64,000 bases of DNA from Streptomyces sp. NP-1717 (GCF_022695985.1 NZ_JAAPBF010000016.1:1-64000); one strand, 5' to 3'. Shown: positions 44,725 through 53,228, counted from the stretch's first letter. Translations and numbers: made by a program. Notes: generated by a model from the sequence alone, not told the origin.

Positions 44725-45993
44725 TCAGCGCAGCCGCTCGCGCACGTACTCCCGCCACAGCGCGCCGAACTCGTCGGGCGTCACCGACAGGACATCGTTC
44801 ATCGCGTTCTCGACGGCGCCCTCGCGGTGCTCCCGCTCCCCGACGGCCCGGTAGAAGTCCGTCAGCTTCCGCTCGCCCCAGCGGTCCGCGATCAGATCGC
44901 ACGCGAGGCGCCCGCCCTCGTACGCGCGCGCCAGTTCGTCCGCCTCCGCGTCGAAGGCGAAGTCCGAGTCCTGCGGGAGCGCGGCGGGCAGCCGGCCCCG
45001 GTGCAGCGACCGTTCGAGCTCCGGTGCGGCCTGTCCGTCCGTACGGCCGCCGCCCCGGTAGGCGACCCAGTCGGAGAAGCCCTCCGACAGCCACATGGGG
45101 GTGGCCTCGGAGGTGGCCGCGCGCGTCGCCACGTGGGTGGTCTCGTGGGTGAGGACGATCCGGCGCCCGAAGTCGCCGAGCACGCTGTACGCGTCGGGGT
45201 TGACGATCACCCGGTCCGCCGGTGAGGAGCCCTTGGGCCCCGTCTCACCGGTCGTGACGGCGGCGATGCCCCGGTAGCTCCCCGCCGAGGCGCCCAGCAG
45301 AGCGGCCATCGACGAGACCGACGCGGGCACCAGCACGACGACGCGACCCGACCACTCGCCCGGCCACGCCTCGTCCACGGCGGGCACCGCGTCGTCGGCC
45401 GCGGCGGCGATCTCGCGGAGCCGGGCGTTGTCCTGGCCGACGCCGAGGATCAGGCTGCGCCTGCCGTGGACGACCTCGACGGCGCCCTGCTGCCAGAGCT
45501 GCTGCACGCCCTTGTCGCCGGGCCGGTCGGCCGTCACGTACCAGCGCCCGTCCCGCTCCGTCAGCTCCAGGGTGCGGGAGGCGGTGACGGGCGCGGTGTC
45601 GTAGCCGTCCAGCCGGTAGCGCAGCTCGGCCCGCGCGGTCGCGCGGGTGCCGGTGCGCTCGACGTCCCGCAGCCGGTACTCCCAGGACCGCACCGGCACG
45701 TCGATGAGGTTCTGGTACGTCCGCCGCTCGGCGGCGAGCAGGTCGCCGGCCGCGGGGTCCACGGCGGCCAGATAGCCGCTCTCGTCGCGGTCGAGCAGGG
45801 CGCCGGCCCGGCGGTCGAGGGCCCGCTGGATGTCGCCGGTGGCGACGTCGGCCGCCGGTGGCGACGAGCAGCCCGAGGCGACCAGCAGACACCCGAGCAG
45901 CGAGGCCACCGCACGGCGGCGCACGGCGCCCCGGCGGGTCGTACGTCCACGGCCCGCCGCACGTCTCCGGGTCGTACGTCCCTGACCTGCCAC
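44725..45993 (-). CDS. Lipoprotein with zinc peptidase (HExxH) domain
   Basis: A 422-residue secreted lipoprotein. The N-terminus has an unusually Arg-rich region, a hydrophobic stretch, then a lipobox LLVASGC with the lipid-modified Cys. The C-terminal half has HETTH (in RIVLTHETTHVATRA) and a downstream WLSEGFSDWVAYRG with the third-ligand Glu, the gluzincin arrangement (peptidase MA/M1-like). The N-terminal half looks like an NTF2-like domain. TACGAT is exactly 7 nt before the GTG, suggesting a leaderless transcript. Confidence 0.8.
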   Translation of the reverse strand: MAGQGRTTRRRAAGRGRTTRRGAVRRRAVASLLGCLLVASGCSSPPAADVATGDIQRALDRRAGALLDRDESGYLAAVDPAAGDLLAAERRTYQNLIDVPVRSWEYRLRDVERTGTRATARAELRYRLDGYDTAPVTASRTLELTERDGRWYVTADRPGDKGVQQLWQQGAVEVVHGRRSLILGVGQDNARLREIAAAADDAVPAVDEAWPGEWSGRVVVLVPASVSSMAALLGASAGSYRGIAAVTTGETGPKGSSPADRVIVNPDAYSVLGDFGRRIVLTHETTHVATRAATSEATPMWLSEGFSDWVAYRGGGRTDGQAAPELERSLHRGRLPAALPQDSDFAFDAEADELARAYEGGRLACDLIADRWGERKLTDFYRAVGEREHREGAVENAMNDVLSVTPDEFGALWREYVRERLR

Positions 45994-46117
45994 CCCGCCG
46001 ATCGTACGGGGCGCCGCGAGGACGAATCCCGACAGGGCGTCGGCACCGGGCCCGGGGCCGCGTGCGGCGATCGGACCGGATCCCGGCCGGGCCGCGTCTC
46101 GGGCCCACCCGACGGGA

Positions 46118-47143
46118 TCAGACGCGGGTGACCGACGAGACCGGCATCATGCCGACAGGGTCGTAGCGGACCGAGGCGCCGGGGTAGGGCGCGTGCACCA
46201 CCTGTCCGTTGCCCATGTACATCCCGATGTGGCTGGCGTCGTCCCGGTAGGCGACCAGGTCTCCTGGTCTCGCCTCGGAGAGCGGCACCTGCCGCCCCGC
46301 GTACCGCTGCGCCTGCGAGGTGCGCGGCAGCGAGACCCCGGCCTGCGCGTACGCCCACTGGGTCAGGCCCGAACAGTCGAACCCCGAGGGGCCGTTGGCG
46401 CCCCACACATAGGGCAGGCCGACGGCTCCGCGGGCGGCGCGCGCGGCCGCCGCCGCGCGGGCGGACGCGGGCGCCTGGCCGCCGAGCGACATCGGGTCGC
46501 CGCCGCGCCCCGAGCGCGAGGCCCGGTCGGCGTCCCTCCCGGCGTCGGGCAGCGAGTTCAGCAGCCGCCGCGCCTCGGCCAGCTTGGCCTCGACGGTGCG
46601 CTTGTGGCGGGCGACGGCGGCCCGGCTGCGCTCCAGCTCGGCGAGGTCCTCGGTGGCCTCCTCGCGCTGCTGGCCGAGCTTGCGCTGGACCTGCCCGATG
46701 TCCCGCAGCGCCAGGGCCTGGCGGTCGCTCACCCGGTCGAGCACCTCGGCACGGCCGAGATAGCTGTCGGGGTCGGAGGAGAGCAGCAGCGCGAGCGCCG
46801 GGTCGATGCCGCCGGAGCGGTACTGGGCGCCCGCGATCGAACCGAGCGCGCCGCGCATCCGGTTCACCCGTTCCTGGCCCCGGGCGGTGCTGTCCCGCAG
46901 CCGGTCCACCCGTGCGCGGAGCGCGTCGGCGTGCTCGTCCGCCGCGTTGTACCGCTCGGTGGCCTTCTCGGCCTCCTCGAACAGCCGGTCGACGGTCGAC
47001 CGGGTCGCCTCGGCCGTGTCGCGCGGGTCCGCGCCCGCCGGAGCCGTCCCGAGGGCAGCCGCCGCCGTGACGGCGGCGGCGGAGATGACTGTGACCCGGG
47101 TGCCGCGGCTGTGGCCGGGGTGTGGGGAACGACGGTGGGACAC
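46118..47143 (-). CDS. NlpC/P60 peptidoglycan hydrolase (second copy)
   Basis: A 341-residue secreted D,L-endopeptidase. It has a signal peptide (residues 1-40, ending near APAGA), a long coiled coil (about 50-190), and a C-terminal NlpC/P60 domain with catalytic Cys in FDCSGLTQWAYAQAG, His in SHIGMYMG, and a third polar His in VVHAPYPG. I chose GTG at 47143 because it gives the same opening (SHRR) and exactly the same length as the paralogue just upstream. The longer frame to 47308 has no RBS. Confidence 0.9.
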   Translation of the reverse strand: MSHRRSPHPGHSRGTRVTVISAAAVTAAAALGTAPAGADPRDTAEATRSTVDRLFEEAEKATERYNAADEHADALRARVDRLRDSTARGQERVNRMRGALGSIAGAQYRSGGIDPALALLLSSDPDSYLGRAEVLDRVSDRQALALRDIGQVQRKLGQQREEATEDLAELERSRAAVARHKRTVEAKLAEARRLLNSLPDAGRDADRASRSGRGGDPMSLGGQAPASARAAAAARAARGAVGLPYVWGANGPSGFDCSGLTQWAYAQAGVSLPRTSQAQRYAGRQVPLSEARPGDLVAYRDDASHIGMYMGNGQVVHAPYPGASVRYDPVGMMPVSSVTRV

Positions 47144-47291
47144 CACAGGAAGCCGCACTTCCTTCCGCTGGACGCAACCACGCAGCCCCTGCCGCCCGAC
47201 GGGCGGAACCATGGCCGGGAGCTGCGGCGCAGCAGAGAGTAACCGCGCGGACACGGAGTGACCAACGGCCGCGCCGGGCACACACAGTGAT

Positions 47292-47324
47292 GCCCCGCCG
47301 GAGATCACAGGTCACCGGCGGGGC
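47292..47324 (-). terminator. Hairpin between the two NlpC/P60 genes
   Basis: GCCCCGCCGG (47292-47301) pairs with CCGGCGGGGC (47315-47324) over 10 bp. It lies about 90 nt beyond the upstream NlpC stop. A smaller CGCCCG/CGGGCG hairpin is at 47352-47365. Confidence 0.65.
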
Positions 47325-47414
47325 GTGCGTCAGCGGGAGTAACCGGAGTTCGCCCGAACGGGCGGTCGCGGTCGCGTCCGTGACATGTTGCTGTGTGCGG
47401 GTGCGGCGGACGCG

Positions 47415-48440
47415 TCAGACGCGGACGCCGAACTGGAAGCTGCCGGCCCACTCCATGGATTCGTACCGCACCACGGTGCCCGGCTTGGGGGCGTGGATGA
47501 CCTGGCCGTTGCCGACGTACAGCCCGACATGGCTCAGTCCGCTGAAGAAGACCAGGTCGCCGGGGGCGAGTTCGCTGCGGCCGATCTTCGTGCCGTCGTT
47601 GACCTGGGTGTACGTGGTCCTGGTGATGCTCACGCCCGCCTGGGCGTAGGCCCACTGAGTCAGCCCGGAGCAGTCGTAGGAGTTGGGGCCCTCGGCACCG
47701 GATATGTACGGCTTGCCGAGCTGGGTCTTGGCGGCGGCCAGCGCGGCGGCGGCCATACCCGAAGACGCCTTCTCGTTGCCGAGGTTGGCGCGCTCGTTGC
47801 CACGGGCGGCGCGCTCCGCGTCCTCGGCCTGGATCTGCGCGCGCTCCTCGGCGGTGAGGGTGTTGAGGAGCTTGTTCGCCGCGTTGAGCTTGGTCTGGAC
47901 GTCCTTCTTCTTCTTCGCCAGCTCCGTGCGCGTGTCGGCGAGGTCCTTCAGCTTGAGGGACGCCTCCTTGCGCTGCTGCGCGAGGGTCCGCTGCTTGGCC
48001 TGGATCTTCTCCAGGGCGCTGACCTGCTTGGTGCCCATCTGGTCGAGCACGGAGGCCTTGTCCAGATAGTCGTCCGGGTCGGAGGAGAGGAAGAGCTGGA
48101 GAGCCGGGTCGATACCGCCGGAGCGGTACTGGGCGCTGGCCATCGAACCGAGGCCGGCACGCAGCTCGTTGAGCTCGTCCTGGCCGCGGGCGACCTTGTC
48201 CTGGATCGCCTCGACCTGCTTCTCGATCTTCTTTTCCTTCTCCTCGGCGCCGCTGTGCTTCTCGGTCGCCGCCTCCGCCTCGTGGTAGAGCTTGTCGACC
48301 TTCTCCTTGACGTCTTCCTTCGACGGCTTGGGATCGGCCTGCGCGGCCTGGGACGTCAGGGCGACAGCTGCGGCTGCGGTCGCGGAGAGCACGGTCACGC
48401 GGGCGCGGCTCGGCTGCTTGGGACGACGGTGGGACGCCAC
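47415..48440 (-). CDS. NlpC/P60 peptidoglycan hydrolase (first copy)
   Basis: A 341-residue paralogue of the next gene, sharing signal peptide, coiled coil and NlpC/P60 domain. Catalytic residues are in YDCSGLTQWAYAQAG, SHVGLYVG and VIHAPKPG. The coiled coil (about 45-190) is richer in Lys and Glu than that of the second copy. Such RipA-like enzymes cut the stem peptide between D-iGlu and DAP. GTG at 48440 has GAAGGAG upstream. A leader of roughly 180 nt with strong secondary structure precedes it. Confidence 0.92.
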   Translation of the reverse strand: MASHRRPKQPSRARVTVLSATAAAAVALTSQAAQADPKPSKEDVKEKVDKLYHEAEAATEKHSGAEEKEKKIEKQVEAIQDKVARGQDELNELRAGLGSMASAQYRSGGIDPALQLFLSSDPDDYLDKASVLDQMGTKQVSALEKIQAKQRTLAQQRKEASLKLKDLADTRTELAKKKKDVQTKLNAANKLLNTLTAEERAQIQAEDAERAARGNERANLGNEKASSGMAAAALAAAKTQLGKPYISGAEGPNSYDCSGLTQWAYAQAGVSITRTTYTQVNDGTKIGRSELAPGDLVFFSGLSHVGLYVGNGQVIHAPKPGTVVRYESMEWAGSFQFGVRV

Positions 48441-48653
48441 GAAGGCGATCTCCTTCTTCCTCAGAGCCGCCTACCGGGTGTTGGGGAGCGAATTCCCCGG
48501 CTCCGTGAGTCAGCTTCCCGGCGGGCCGGGAATCCGGTACTACCGGACTGAACTACACGAATTCGGCGGTTCCTTCGCCGCCACCCCGGATGGGTGATCA
48601 ACCGCGCGAAGGTTCGAGGCCCGACCTTAGTGACCTACTTGTGATCAGTTCAA
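48441..48653 (-). promoter_or_regulatory. Promoter and long structured leader of an NlpC/P60 gene
   Basis: On the minus strand, -35 TTGAAC (48653-48648) and -10 TAAGGT (48629-48624) stand 18 nt apart, placing the transcript start near 48617 and giving about 177 nt of leader. The leader folds into several hairpins: CCTTCGC/GCGAAGG, TCCGG/CCGGA, TTCCCGG/CCGGGAA, GGGGA/TCCCC, and an outer CCGCC/GGCGG. GCGGTT and AACCGC offer an alternative pairing. Elements such as ACGGAGCCGGGGAA and CCCGGTAGGCGG recall the c-di-AMP (ydaO) riboswitch, but their order does not fit the canonical form. Confidence 0.5.
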
Positions 48654-48777
48654 ATCCTGAAGGGAAAAAATTTCACCGCGGAGTGGTTTCTTCACATACA
48701 TCGCACCGACAGTGACGAACAATTGACGCTGTGATGTGACATTGGGTGAGCAAATGCCGCATAGACCACAGGAGTTA

Positions 48778-50139
48778 CTAGACGCGCGAAAGCCGCTTCA
48801 GCAGCAAGGCGGACGCCACGGGTCTCGCGCCCGCCCGCGCCACTCCGTCGGCGACCTCCCGGTCGGTGGAGACGACCACCACGGGACGCCCCGGCGGCTC
48901 CGCCCGTACGAGCTGCCGGATCAACTCGTCCGCCGTCACGCCCGGTTTGGAGAACAGCACCCGCACTCCGCGCGGCGGCGCGAGCAGTACGGGAGCGGCC
49001 AGTTCGGCCCCGTCGAAGACACACGTCATCTCCGCGCCCGTCTGCGCCGCGAGCATCGCGAGCCCGCCGAGCAGCCGCAGCCGCTGCTTCTCCAGCGGCA
49101 TCGTCGGATAGCCGGTCTTGGTCACGTTGTAGCCGTCCACGACCAGATGCGCCTGCGGCAGCGCCAGCAACTGGTCCAGCAGCGCGGGATCCATGTCGGA
49201 CAGCGCGCGGGCCGCGACGTCCTTGGGAGACATCCGGCCGGGCTCCACGGCGTCCACCAGATCGGCCGGGTGCGCGGCGGCCGGCGGCAGCGCCAGCTCG
49301 CGCCGCAGCCCCTGCGCCGACTCCAGGACGGTGTCCAGCAGCAGCCGCAGCCGCATGTCCTCCACCGAGCGCCCCTCACGGGCGGCCCGCCGACTCGACT
49401 CCACCGCCGACTCCGCCTCCGCGAGCCGGGCCTTGAGACGCCGTGTCTCGCTCTCCGCCGCGGACACCTGGGCCGCGGCCTCCGCGCGGACGGACTCGAT
49501 GTCGGCCGCCGTACGGCGCAGGGCGGCCTCGCCGCGCTTCACGTCGCTCAGGGCACCGCGCAGCTTGCGCTGCGCGGACTCGGCCTCCCTGCGGGCGGTG
49601 TCCAGCTCCGTACGGAGCCGCTCCGTCTCGGCCTTCGTCGTGGCGCGGGCCTGGGCCAGCTCCTCGCGCAGCCGTTCCAGCTCGCGGCGGTTCTCCTCGT
49701 CGGCGCGCTCGGCGTCGGCGCGCTGGACCTCCTCGCCCGCGGCGGCGACCAGCTTCACCCAGCCGACGGGGCGCAGGACGTACGCGGCGGCCGCCACGTC
49801 CATGGGGTCGGCGGCGGGCGGCGGCGAGCCCGATTCCACGGCCGCGGCCAGTTCGGGATCCGCCTGCGCGAACCGCTCACCGATCCGCTGCCGGAAGATC
49901 GCGTCGCTCTCCAGCGCCGCCGCCATCGCGTTGCCCGCGAACCGGGCGCGCCTGTTGGGCGTGAAGCGCGCGTACTGTCGTAGCTGGGCGGGCAGTTCGG
50001 TGACGGTCAGCCCGCCGAAGGCGTCCGAGACCAGCGCCACGACCCGGCGCCGGACTCCGTCGGGCAGCGGCCTGTCGAGCGCCTCGGCGTCGCCGCCGGC
50101 CGCATCGGCCGGCTCAGCGCCACTTGCGGGCTGCTCCAC
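48778..50139 (-). CDS. NYN/PIN-domain RNA-binding protein
   Basis: A 453-residue protein. The N-terminal ~140 residues are helical, a heptad-rich coiled coil follows (about 140-250, many Glu/Arg/Ala), and the C-terminal ~160 residues form a YacP-like NYN (PIN) domain: HLVVDGYNVTKTGYP with the catalytic Asp, MTCVFDGAE, and VVVVSTDREVADGV. These are predicted RNases. GTG at 50139 is the start; RBS support is weak. It lies upstream of the NlpC/P60 genes in the same direction, but they have their own promoter. Confidence 0.82.
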   Translation of the reverse strand: MEQPASGAEPADAAGGDAEALDRPLPDGVRRRVVALVSDAFGGLTVTELPAQLRQYARFTPNRRARFAGNAMAAALESDAIFRQRIGERFAQADPELAAAVESGSPPPAADPMDVAAAAYVLRPVGWVKLVAAAGEEVQRADAERADEENRRELERLREELAQARATTKAETERLRTELDTARREAESAQRKLRGALSDVKRGEAALRRTAADIESVRAEAAAQVSAAESETRRLKARLAEAESAVESSRRAAREGRSVEDMRLRLLLDTVLESAQGLRRELALPPAAAHPADLVDAVEPGRMSPKDVAARALSDMDPALLDQLLALPQAHLVVDGYNVTKTGYPTMPLEKQRLRLLGGLAMLAAQTGAEMTCVFDGAELAAPVLLAPPRGVRVLFSKPGVTADELIRQLVRAEPPGRPVVVVSTDREVADGVARAGARPVASALLLKRLSRV

Positions 50140-50174
50140 GATCCGTCACCCCACTACCCTTTCGGGCGGCTCCC

Positions 50175-50417
50175 TCAGGAACCGGCGCCCGGCCTGTCAA
50201 CCAGTTCGATCTGATCCACCGCGTTGCACCAGCGGCAGCGGACGGACTCGATGGTCTCACTGACCACGTCGCGCTCCTCGACCTTCGACTCCCCGGCCAG
50301 GTCCAGATGGACGTACTCCACCACCTTGGAGGACCGGGTGACGTCGAACCGGGTGAGATTGCCGCACAGCGTGCAGCGCCACCGGGTGGCATCGGTCGGC
50401 AAGGGAACCGTCGTCAT
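50175..50417 (-). CDS. Small zinc-ribbon protein
   Basis: An 80-residue protein with two CxxC knuckles, RCTLCGN near residue 15 and RCRWCNA near residue 62, which should bind one zinc. Between them is a hydrophilic stretch DLAGESKVEERDVV. GAAAGAGGA precedes the ATG. It is encoded 35 nt upstream of the NYN-domain gene on the same strand, so a shared transcript and an RNA-related role are plausible. The family is not known to me. Confidence 0.8.
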   Translation of the reverse strand: MTTVPLPTDATRWRCTLCGNLTRFDVTRSSKVVEYVHLDLAGESKVEERDVVSETIESVRCRWCNAVDQIELVDRPGAGS

Positions 50418-50568
50418 CGTGCCGTCCTCTTTCGTCGAGGGCTGATGTCGTGCTGTCGAGCCTGCCGCGCCGTTCCCGGTACGGCGCCGGAGCGGGGAAG
50501 ACGCGCCCGTAACCCTACGGCCTCCCGCGTACCCCATGTCGCGGCGAGGCGGTCTGTACTGTCTGTCC

Positions 50569-50592
50569 GTGTACGAGATGATCCCTGGATGA
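50569..50592 (+). other. Possible 7-codon leaderless uORF before the rhomboid gene
   Basis: GTG TAC GAG ATG ATC CCT GGA TGA lies 6 nt after TACTGT (50557-50562). Its stop overlaps the rhomboid ATG (50589-50591). If the mRNA starts here, translation of the short frame would deliver ribosomes onto the rhomboid start, which has no Shine-Dalgarno. Confidence 0.35.
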
Positions 50593-51299
50593 TCAATTGG
50601 CGCGCGGCGGCCGGTGCGCCGGTCGTGACCTACGGTCTGATCGGCCTGTGCGCTCTGGCCTTCCTGACCAGCCCGCTCTCGGGGTTCAACGCCGCGTACG
50701 GAACGGGCGACGCCCTGCTCGCCGCGCAGAGCGCGTACTTCGAGCGCTGGGGCGTGATCCCCGACGAGCTGATGCGCGGCGACACCCACGCGCTCCTCAC
50801 CCCCCTCACCGCTCTCTTCGTCCACGGGAGCTGGCTCCATCTGCTGGGAAACCTGCTCTTCCTCTACGTCTTCGGGGCGATGGCCGAGGAGCGGATGGGA
50901 CGGGTGCGGTTCACCCTCTTCTATCTCGTCTGCGGCTATCTCGCCCTGCTCGCCTACGCGGCGGCGAACGCGGACTCCGACCAGACCCTGGTGGGGGCGT
51001 CGGGCGCGATCTCCAGTGTGCTCGGCGCCTTCCTCTGTCTTCTTCCCAGCGCGCGCGTCACCAGCCTCTTCCCGTTCCTCTTCTTCCTGCCGCTGCGCTT
51101 CCCCGCCTGGATCGTGCTGATCTTCTGGTTCGCCCTCCAGTGGCTGGCGGCCCACAACGCGAAGCCGGGGCCGGGCGTCGCCTATCTGGCGCATCTGGTG
51201 GGCTTCGCGCTCGGCTTCGTCGCCGCGTGGGTGCTTTTCCGCCGTACGGCTAGAGTGAAGTTCCGTTCCGCGGCCACCGAGGGAGAACGTCAACCGTGA
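50589..51299 (+). CDS. Rhomboid intramembrane serine protease
   Basis: A 236-residue polytopic membrane protease. Catalytic and hallmark motifs: FVHGSWLHLLGNLLFLYVFG (the HxxxN loop), GASGAISSVLGAFL with the active Ser in GxSG, and the catalytic His in AYLAHLVGFALG. It has about six to seven spans, as in a typical rhomboid. ATG at 50589 is chosen; no RBS is seen. Its stop overlaps the start of the small AsnC-like gene (GTGA). Substrates are unknown. Confidence 0.9.
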   Translation: MINWRAAAGAPVVTYGLIGLCALAFLTSPLSGFNAAYGTGDALLAAQSAYFERWGVIPDELMRGDTHALLTPLTALFVHGSWLHLLGNLLFLYVFGAMAEERMGRVRFTLFYLVCGYLALLAYAAANADSDQTLVGASGAISSVLGAFLCLLPSARVTSLFPFLFFLPLRFPAWIVLIFWFALQWLAAHNAKPGPGVAYLAHLVGFALGFVAAWVLFRRTARVKFRSAATEGERQP

Positions 51300-51577
51300 T
51301 CACCGCGATCGTGCTCATCAAGACCAGCGTCGACCGGATCCCCGAGATCGCCGAGTCGATCGCGGCGCTGGAGAGCGTCAGCGAGGTCTTCTCCGTCACC
51401 GGCACCTACGACCTGATCGCCATGGTCCGCGTCGCCAGGCACGACGACCTGGCGGACGTCATCCCCGGCAGCATCAGCAAGATCCCGGGCGTCGAGGCCA
51501 CGGACACGCACGTGGCGTTCCGTACGTACTCCCAGCACGACCTGGAAGCCGCCTTCGCGATCGGCCTCGACGCGTAA
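51296..51577 (+). CDS. Stand-alone Lrp/AsnC ligand-binding domain protein
   Basis: A 93-residue protein consisting only of the alpha/beta sandwich (RAM) domain of Lrp/AsnC regulators, with VTGTYDLIAMVRVARHDDL as signature; the DNA-binding HTH is absent. Such proteins may form oligomers that sense amino acids and modify full-length Lrp proteins. The GTG start overlaps the rhomboid stop by four bases. The next gene, across a terminator, is a class V aminotransferase on the other strand. Confidence 0.9.
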   Translation: MITAIVLIKTSVDRIPEIAESIAALESVSEVFSVTGTYDLIAMVRVARHDDLADVIPGSISKIPGVEATDTHVAFRTYSQHDLEAAFAIGLDA

Positions 51578-51582
51578 CCGGC

Positions 51583-51606
51583 GGGCCTGCCCCCGGGGGC
51601 AGGCCC
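51583..51606. terminator. Perfect palindrome between convergent genes
   Basis: GGGCCTGCCCCC directly followed by its reverse complement, a 24-bp palindrome located 6 nt after the AsnC-like stop. It should form a hairpin in either transcript. Confidence 0.7.
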
Positions 51607-51642
51607 GGTCCGCGCGCCCGGTCCGCGCGTCAGGTCCGCGCG

Positions 51643-53010
51643 TCAGCCGCGATCGGGGACGCAACGGCCGTCCTCGGTACGGTAGTTCCAGCGAGCCCCG
51701 TCCCGGACGAGCTCGCCGACCGCGCCGATGAACCGCTCCACGTGCTCGTCCGGCGTACCGGCCCCGAAGCTGACCCGGATCGCGTTGAGCGACCTCTCAC
51801 CGGGACCCGCGTCGGGCGCGCCGCACTCCCCCGGGTCCCCCGCGTCGCCGCCCAGCAGGGTCCGGACGAGCGGGTGGGCGCAGAACAGCCCGTCCCGTAC
51901 ACCGATGCCGTACTCCGCCGAGAGCGCGGCGGCGAAGTGCGAGCTGTTCCAGCCGTCGACGACGAAGGAGATGACGCCCACCCGAGGGGCGTCGTCACCG
52001 AAGAGCGAGAGCACCCGTACCTCGGGCACCTCGGCGAGACCCGCGCGCACCCGCCCGACCAGCTCCTGCTCACGCTCGACCAGCCGGCCGAAACCCGCCT
52101 CGGTGAGGGCCTTGCAGGCCGAGGCGATCGCGTACACACCGATGACGTTCGGCGATCCGGCCTCGTGCCGGGCCGCGGTGGTGTGCCACTCGACGTCCAC
52201 ACCGCCGTCGGCGCGGCGCGCGACCTTGCGGCTGGCGCCCCCTCCGGCGAGGTACGGCCGCGACTCCCGCAGCCAGTCGGCGCGGCCCGCGAGCACACCG
52301 GAGCCGAACGGCGCGTAGAGCTTGTGCCCGGAGAAGGCCACCCAGTCCACGTCCAGCTCCGCGATGTCCACGGGGTGGTGCGGGGCGAGCTGCGCGGCGT
52401 CGAGGACGATGCGCGCGCCGTGGGCGTGCGCGGCGGCGGCCAGTTCGCGTACCGGCCACAGCTCGCCGGTCACGTTGGACGCGCCGGTGACACACACCAG
52501 CGCGGGGCCCTTCGGGTCACGGTCCGCGAGGGCCCGTTCCAGGGTGGCGACGGCCTCGGCGGGGGTGCGCGGCGCGTCGAGGTAGCTGACGCGGGCGTCG
52601 CGCCACGGCAGCAGCGACGCGTGGTGCTCGGTCTCGAAGACGAACACCTCGCAGCCGGCGGGCAGCGCGGCGGCGAGCAGGTTGAGCGAGTCGGTGGTGG
52701 ACCGGGTGAAGACGACCTGGTCGTCCTCGCGGCAGCCGAGGAAACCGGCGACGGTGCGGCGGCTGTTCTCGAAGAGGTCGGTGGAGAGCTGCGAGAGGTA
52801 CCCGGCGCCGCGGTGGACGCTGCCGTAGTACGGGGCGTAGGCGGCGACGTCGTCCCAGACCCGGCGCAGGGCGGGGGCGCTGGCCGCGTAGTCGAGGGCG
52901 GCGTAGGTGACTTCGCCGCCGGTGACCAGGGGGACGGTGACATCCCATCCGAGCACGGGCAGCGGCTGGTCGGTGCGGTTACGGGTGAGGGCGTCGGTGG
53001 GTACGGACAT
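51643..53010 (-). CDS. Class V aminotransferase (cysteine desulfurase-like)
   Basis: A 455-residue PLP enzyme. It opens with a YAALDYAASAPALRRV-type CsdA/NifS start; the PLP Lys is in AFSGHKLYAPFGSGVLAG, the PLP Asp in IVLDAAQLAPHHPVD, and EHHASLLPW and GASNVTGE are typical of the class. A SAM-IV riboswitch lies upstream in the leader, which indicates sulfur metabolism, so desulfuration of cysteine or a related thiol amino acid is the best guess. GGGAGA precedes the ATG. The leader is unusually long (about 375 nt). Confidence 0.88.
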   Translation of the reverse strand: MSVPTDALTRNRTDQPLPVLGWDVTVPLVTGGEVTYAALDYAASAPALRRVWDDVAAYAPYYGSVHRGAGYLSQLSTDLFENSRRTVAGFLGCREDDQVVFTRSTTDSLNLLAAALPAGCEVFVFETEHHASLLPWRDARVSYLDAPRTPAEAVATLERALADRDPKGPALVCVTGASNVTGELWPVRELAAAAHAHGARIVLDAAQLAPHHPVDIAELDVDWVAFSGHKLYAPFGSGVLAGRADWLRESRPYLAGGGASRKVARRADGGVDVEWHTTAARHEAGSPNVIGVYAIASACKALTEAGFGRLVEREQELVGRVRAGLAEVPEVRVLSLFGDDAPRVGVISFVVDGWNSSHFAAALSAEYGIGVRDGLFCAHPLVRTLLGGDAGDPGECGAPDAGPGERSLNAIRVSFGAGTPDEHVERFIGAVGELVRDGARWNYRTEDGRCVPDRG

Positions 53011-53041
53011 GGCGGTATCTCCCGGCAGGACGAGGCGGAAA

Positions 53042-53090
53042 CGGCATCAGGACCCGGCAGGCGGACGCGTCGTCGCGACGGCTGATGCCG
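53042..53090 (-). promoter_or_regulatory. Hairpin just before the aminotransferase start
   Basis: CGGCATCAG and CTGATGCCG (53042-53050 with 53082-53090) form a 9-bp stem enclosing a CGTCGCGACG palindrome. It lies 31 nt upstream of the ATG and could affect ribosome access or end transcription; its role is not evident. Confidence 0.4.
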
Positions 53091-53185
53091 TGACGGCGCA
53101 GGGGTTCACCCGGGGTGTGGGACTCACTGAAGAGGGCTCGGGCCCGGTGCCCGGCGCGGAGCGCACCGGAAGCGGGCCGAAGGCC

Positions 53186-53206
53186 CTATCGCATTCGCTT
53201 GCTCAC
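53186..53206 (-). other. Six-codon mini-ORF in the SAM-IV leader
   Basis: GTG AGC AAG CGA ATG CGA TAG (encoding VSKRMR) has AAGGGAG at ideal spacing upstream. GGGCC-TTC-GGCCC, a short GC hairpin, follows the stop at once. It lies between the SAM-IV riboswitch and the aminotransferase start. It has no Cys or Met run, only one Met and two Arg codons. Confidence 0.45.
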
Positions 53207-53228
53207 GAGACTGCTCCCTTGAGGACCA

